Shown in pieces: positions 42,980 through 46,079 of a stretch of DNA of 46,079 nucleotides (the stretch's first letter is position 1; every line of letters starts with the position of its first letter). The DNA is from Flavobacteriales bacterium. GTDB taxonomy: Bacteria > Bacteroidota > Bacteroidia > NS11-12g > UBA955. A model generated the notes under the pieces. That model ran no database searches and was not told the DNA's origin. It saw nothing but the letters and a program-made list of their open reading frames with translations. Location: assembly GCA_002737705.1 (NCBI GenBank), contig NSIM01000005.1:74623-120701 (forward strand). Reading direction: 5' to 3'. The position numbers and the translations under genes are program-made.

Positions 42980-45532
42980 CTACCGGGCCAAAATAATTTT
43001 TATAGATTTCCACAAAATGCGGCAATCGAATAAAAACGAAGCATGTTGAATATAATACAAGTCGAAATTGAGTTTTTCTTCGTAATCTTCCAGGGTGGCA
43101 TCTGGATTGTTTATCTGAGCCCACCCAGAGATGCCGGGTTTTAACGCGTATCGCTTAACATACCCTGCATTGCGCAATTCGTATTCTTCTGAGAGCAATA
43201 CTTGCTCAGGTCTGGGCCCAACCCAACTCATGTTTCCGAGTAAGATATTGATGATTTGCGGCAATTCGTCGATGCGGGTTTTTCGAAATATCATCCCAAT
43301 CCAAGGAATAACGGTTCCATCATTTTTGACCATCCCTGCCCGTTGGTTGTTGTGGCCATTTTTGAGGGTTCGAAGTTTATACAAGAAAAAAGATCTGCCA
43401 TCATATCCCCGCCTTTGTTGTGAGATAAAGAGGGGTAATCCTGCCTTTAGCAGCAAAACCGAAGCTGAAACGATGAGAATAAGGCATGCCATCGGGAGCA
43501 CCAGTATGCTAAACAAGATATCAAAAATCCTTTTTCTGCGACTCAATCCATAGGTGCTTGGTTGAAATACACCCTCTATTCCATTTCCATTTCCATTTCC
43601 ATTTCCATTTCCATTTCCATTTCCATTTCCATTTCCATTTCCATTTATTCTGTACCGGTCGTTGAAAGAATTGTCTATGCCGTACTCGGGCACTGTCGAT
43701 TGGAGCCAGTGAAATAAGTCTGTGGTTTTTTGGCTTTTGGATACAATTTCTTTGAGTTGAGCAAAGGCTTGTTGCACTTCCGAGTGATTGGTCTCTCTTA
43801 TGTGTGCCACCCTAATTTTGGGATGGGGTGAAGGCAAATCTGTTTCTAGGTTGCTGATTAATTCTTCGAATAATTTTTCGCCCTGCCGGAGTCCAGTATA
43901 GACGATATTGATGTCTTTATTGGGAACAAGCCCTGCAAGTCGGATCATGTTTTCGGCCAAATTTTTAATCAATACGGGCTCTCCCATGTCAAATACATAA
44001 ATTTCACCCCCCGAAGACATCGATCCTGCCTGCAAAACCAAGCTACAAGCCTCGGGTATGGTCATAAAGTATCGAATAATGTCTTTGTGCGTAACCGTTA
44101 CGGGGCCCCCAGCTTCGATTTGATTTTTGAATGTAAGCAGAACGCTTCCATTGCTTCCCAATACATTGCCAAAACGCGTCGTTATAAATTGGGTTTGAGA
44201 CAGCGAATTGCTCGATTGCACATACCGCTCTGCTGCCCTTTTACTGGCTCCCATCACATTGGTGGGGTTGACCGCTTTGTCAGTACTAATTTGTATAAAC
44301 TTTTCTGCCTTATACCGAATGGCCAAATCGGCCAAATCGGCGGTTGCCATCGTGTTTACCAACAGGGCCTGTTTGGGGTTCCCCTCCATCAAAGGGACAT
44401 GTTTATAGGCTGCCGCATGAAAAACAATGTCAAATTTATGGCTGTCAAACAAATCATTCATCACAATATTTTGGCAAATATCTGCCACCACAAACCGCGT
44501 GTTGATGCTTCTGTAGTTTCGCATTTCATTTAATTCTTGTTCTAGGTAAAAAAGGGGCGATTCGGCATGGTCTAACAAGACAATATTGGCTGGCCAATAC
44601 TGAAGAATTTGCCGAGAAATTTCGGATCCAATACTCCCTGCTGCCCCGGTTACGAGTATGTTTTTGCCAAACAAAAAGTTTTTTAATTCTTTGTCGTTCA
44701 ATACGATTTGTTCTCTTCCCAACAAATCGGAAATGTTCATATTTTGCAAGCTGCCTTTGTCTATCCCTTGTATAAGGCTTTGGGAAATATCGGGTATCCG
44801 CTGCAAAAGCATGTTTTTTTCCAAACAAATTTTTGCGATCTCTTTTTTGTTATTCTGTGAAATTGAGTTGATCGCCAAAACCATACTCTTTGCGATTCCG
44901 GTATCAATAAACTTGGCTTTGGCCAATGCCATGGAGTAGACCCTAACACCCTGGAGGTTTTTGCCTTGCTTGGATGGATTGTTGTCAATAAAGGCCAATA
45001 CATGGCGATTGCCTTTAAAATTGTTGAGTAACGCGGTACCCGCTTTCCCTGCACCATAAATAAGTGTCGGATTGTCTTTGATACTTTGATGGCTTTCGAG
45101 CGCCAATATAAACTTTACAAAGAGCCTGTAGGTAACCAATGCGAGAGAAGAACATAAAAAATCTACAGCGATAAATTGTATCGAAATTCGTTCTAATGCT
45201 TCCGAATGGACTGGGTAATTGTATTTAAACCACATTATCCCAAAAAACATAGAGATCGCTACCAACAAACGAAGCAAATACACTTTTACACAATCTTGAA
45301 TCGCAGTTTGACGAATAATGGTCTCGTGCACAGAAAACAAAAGATGCCAAAATACACTGATTGATAAGAGAAAAAACCAGATCCATTGGGTTTCTTTGAT
45401 AAATTCAAATACGTCCTTGGGCAAGCCAAAAAAAAGCATTTGAACAATACACAATGAAGCAATAATTACAATACCATCCAAAGCGAAAATAATATTTTTG
45501 GATACAGTACTATTTTTTATGAACTTGATCAT
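42980..45532 (-). CDS. Fusion of CapD-type nucleotide-sugar dehydratase and phosphoglycosyl transferase
   Basis: An 850-residue bifunctional protein. Residues 1-120: four membrane helices; ~140-270: CoA-binding-like Rossmann domain (TLIYGAGKAGTALL); ~285-625: SDR dehydratase (VTGAAGSIGSEISRQIL, AAYKHVPLMEGN, ISTDKAVNPTNVMGASKRAAE, the Ser-Met-Lys type of WbpM/PglF). After eleven Asn-Gly pairs (~630-651) comes a phosphoglycosyl transferase: RRKRIFDILFSILVLPMACL membrane hairpin, RRGYDGRSFFLYKLRTL, RIDELPQIINILLGNMSWVG with catalytic Asp-Glu, and PGISGWAQIN. It would both make a 4-keto-6-deoxy sugar nucleotide and load a sugar on undecaprenyl phosphate. The two activities are usually separate genes. 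Confidence 0.93.
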   Translation of the reverse strand: MIKFIKNSTVSKNIIFALDGIVIIASLCIVQMLFFGLPKDVFEFIKETQWIWFFLLSISVFWHLLFSVHETIIRQTAIQDCVKVYLLRLLVAISMFFGIMWFKYNYPVHSEALERISIQFIAVDFLCSSLALVTYRLFVKFILALESHQSIKDNPTLIYGAGKAGTALLNNFKGNRHVLAFIDNNPSKQGKNLQGVRVYSMALAKAKFIDTGIAKSMVLAINSISQNNKKEIAKICLEKNMLLQRIPDISQSLIQGIDKGSLQNMNISDLLGREQIVLNDKELKNFLFGKNILVTGAAGSIGSEISRQILQYWPANIVLLDHAESPLFYLEQELNEMRNYRSINTRFVVADICQNIVMNDLFDSHKFDIVFHAAAYKHVPLMEGNPKQALLVNTMATADLADLAIRYKAEKFIQISTDKAVNPTNVMGASKRAAERYVQSSNSLSQTQFITTRFGNVLGSNGSVLLTFKNQIEAGGPVTVTHKDIIRYFMTIPEACSLVLQAGSMSSGGEIYVFDMGEPVLIKNLAENMIRLAGLVPNKDINIVYTGLRQGEKLFEELISNLETDLPSPHPKIRVAHIRETNHSEVQQAFAQLKEIVSKSQKTTDLFHWLQSTVPEYGIDNSFNDRYRINGNGNGNGNGNGNGNGNGNGNGIEGVFQPSTYGLSRRKRIFDILFSILVLPMACLILIVSASVLLLKAGLPLFISQQRRGYDGRSFFLYKLRTLKNGHNNQRAGMVKNDGTVIPWIGMIFRKTRIDELPQIINILLGNMSWVGPRPEQVLLSEEYELRNAGYVKRYALKPGISGWAQINNPDATLEDYEEKLNFDLYYIQHASFLFDCRILWKSIKIILAR
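43580..43645. repeat. (TCCATT)11 perfect hexanucleotide repeat
   Basis: Eleven exact copies without interruption, encoding eleven Asn-Gly pairs on the minus strand between the two domains of the fusion. The unit is a multiple of three, so slippage changes linker length but not frame. Confidence 0.97.
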
Positions 45533-45538
45533 AGATAG

Positions 45539-45554
45539 AATAAGTATACTTATT
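45539..45554. promoter_or_regulatory. 16-base perfect palindrome AATAAGTATACTTATT
   Basis: A perfect dyad lying 7-22 bases before the ATG of the CapD fusion gene, in the predicted leader. A related half (AATAAGTAT) recurs at 45594-45602, next to the predicted promoter. It may be an operator or an RNA hairpin at the initiation region; no regulator is encoded nearby. Confidence 0.4.
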
Positions 45555-45584
45555 TACTTCGAATTTATTCGATTGTAAACATAG

Positions 45585-45592
45585 CAAATATA
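45585..45592 (-). promoter_or_regulatory. Predicted -7 box (TATATTTG) of the CapD fusion gene
   Basis: Exact TAnnTTTG match 52 bases before the ATG, giving a leader of about 45 bases that contains the palindrome. No -33 TTG at normal spacing. This leader is much longer than those inferred for other genes here. Confidence 0.4.
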
Positions 45593-45707
45593 CAATAAGT
45601 ATGTATAATTTGTAGCCCCTGATACCCAGTTTAATTTTATGTTCACTGTGAAAACGTCAGCGCAGCTGAGATTATTGTTTGCTGCCTAAAAACACAAGCA
45701 ACTACTT

Positions 45708-46079
45708 TTACAATCTACCATCCACCCAGTGCTTGGGCAAAACACCTTTGGCATCAAATAAAATGCCCTGCTTGTTTCGCCAATTTCGCCAATCGACAGA
45801 CAAAAACTCCCTGTGCGCTACGGCTAAAATGACAGCATCAAATGTCTGGAATGGGAGAAGGGTATTGGGTGTGTTCGGAGGGGTATTAAATTCGGATGTG
45901 AGCGGGGCCTTGCCAAACAATTGGGCCGCTTCAATCTCATTTGCCCATGGATCGAGGGTTGCACAGTGCATTCCATGTTCTTGCAGGCATTGAACCAATT
46001 TTAACACTTGGGTATTGCGCATATCGGATGCATTTTCCTTAAAAGTGATGCCCAAAATCAATACCCTAGCGCCTTTCAA
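45708..46079 (-). CDS. Nucleotide-sugar dehydrogenase, C-terminal part (5' end outside window)
   Basis: The last 123 residues of a UDP-glucose/GDP-mannose dehydrogenase family protein, which oxidises a sugar nucleotide to the uronate. Visible is the C-terminal UDP-binding domain: RVLILGITFKENASDMRNTQ at its start, then CATLDPWANEIEA and FDAVILAVAHREFLSVDW. The GITFKEN-DMRNT form is that of UDP-N-acetyl-sugar dehydrogenases (WbpA/TviB/WecC type). The catalytic Cys is outside the window. It precedes the CapD fusion on the same strand with a 175-base spacer that has its own predicted promoter. Confidence 0.9.
   Translation of the reverse strand: MKGARVLILGITFKENASDMRNTQVLKLVQCLQEHGMHCATLDPWANEIEAAQLFGKAPLTSEFNTPPNTPNTLLPFQTFDAVILAVAHREFLSVDWRNWRNKQGILFDAKGVLPKHWVDGRL

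Noticed and set aside
42828-43124. N-terminal extension of FkbM in a long open frame
   Set aside because: The translated extension is Pro/Thr-rich, overlaps the end of the CapD fusion in antiparallel-unrelated frame, and the family starts at the later ATG.

Overview
The window is chromosomal DNA of a Bacteroidota bacterium, probably a free-living member of the Sphingobacteriia/Chitinophagia/Saprospiria side of the phylum. The supporting signs are two type IX secretion sorting domains (type A at the end of the 3874-6360 protein, type B at the end of the 1420-residue metalloprotease), Omp28, OmpA/TSP3, Wzi and SLBB surface proteins, AT-biased coding, almost no Shine-Dalgarno sequences, and TAnnTTTG promoter boxes of the Bacteroidota sigma factor. 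I found no rRNA, tRNA, CRISPR array or insertion sequence. No gap between genes exceeds 300 bases.

Layout. 1-28552 is mostly housekeeping and envelope genes: the end of an aconitase, a GT-C-like membrane protein, a serine hydrolase, a beta-propeller T9SS protein with a small unknown and a GT2 behind it, XerD plus an Omp28 lipoprotein, a lipoprotein glutathione peroxidase, sucD, ftsK-lolA, rnz, a cyclase-family protein plus a GT9, trmB, an unknown lipoprotein, ribD, nhaA, a predicted outer-membrane protein, a secreted M4 metalloprotease and an OmpA protein.

28811-42027 is one tightly packed plus-strand exopolysaccharide/capsule operon, with nearly all junctions overlapping: GT2, ATP-grasp, HAD hydrolase, polysaccharide deacetylase, Wzz-like, Wzx-like flippase, Wzy-like polymerase, a GT2-Wzi fusion, an SLBB export protein and a DegT-like PLP enzyme. 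A minus-strand group faces it: FkbM methyltransferase, a fusion of CapD-type nucleotide-sugar dehydratase with a phosphoglycosyl transferase, and the end of a nucleotide-sugar dehydrogenase. Inferred division of labour: the dehydratase, DegT enzyme and dehydrogenase make modified UDP-sugars; the phosphoglycosyl transferase loads the first sugar on undecaprenyl phosphate; GT2 enzymes extend it; Wzx flips, Wzy polymerises, Wzz sets length; SLBB and Wzi handle export and surface attachment; the deacetylase and FkbM modify the polymer. No Wzc-type kinase or phosphatase is present.

Most unusual points: (1) two gene fusions in the polysaccharide locus, one joined by 11 copies of a 6-base repeat and one joining a cytoplasmic transferase to an outer-membrane protein through an internal signal-like segment; (2) a nested tandem duplication of the flippase start; (3) promoter boxes that end only 4-10 bases before the start codon at many genes, implying almost leaderless mRNAs; (4) a 39-base dispersed repeat shared by the ribD 3' end and the sucD-lolA gap; (5) several in-frame tandem repeats in surface-related genes.
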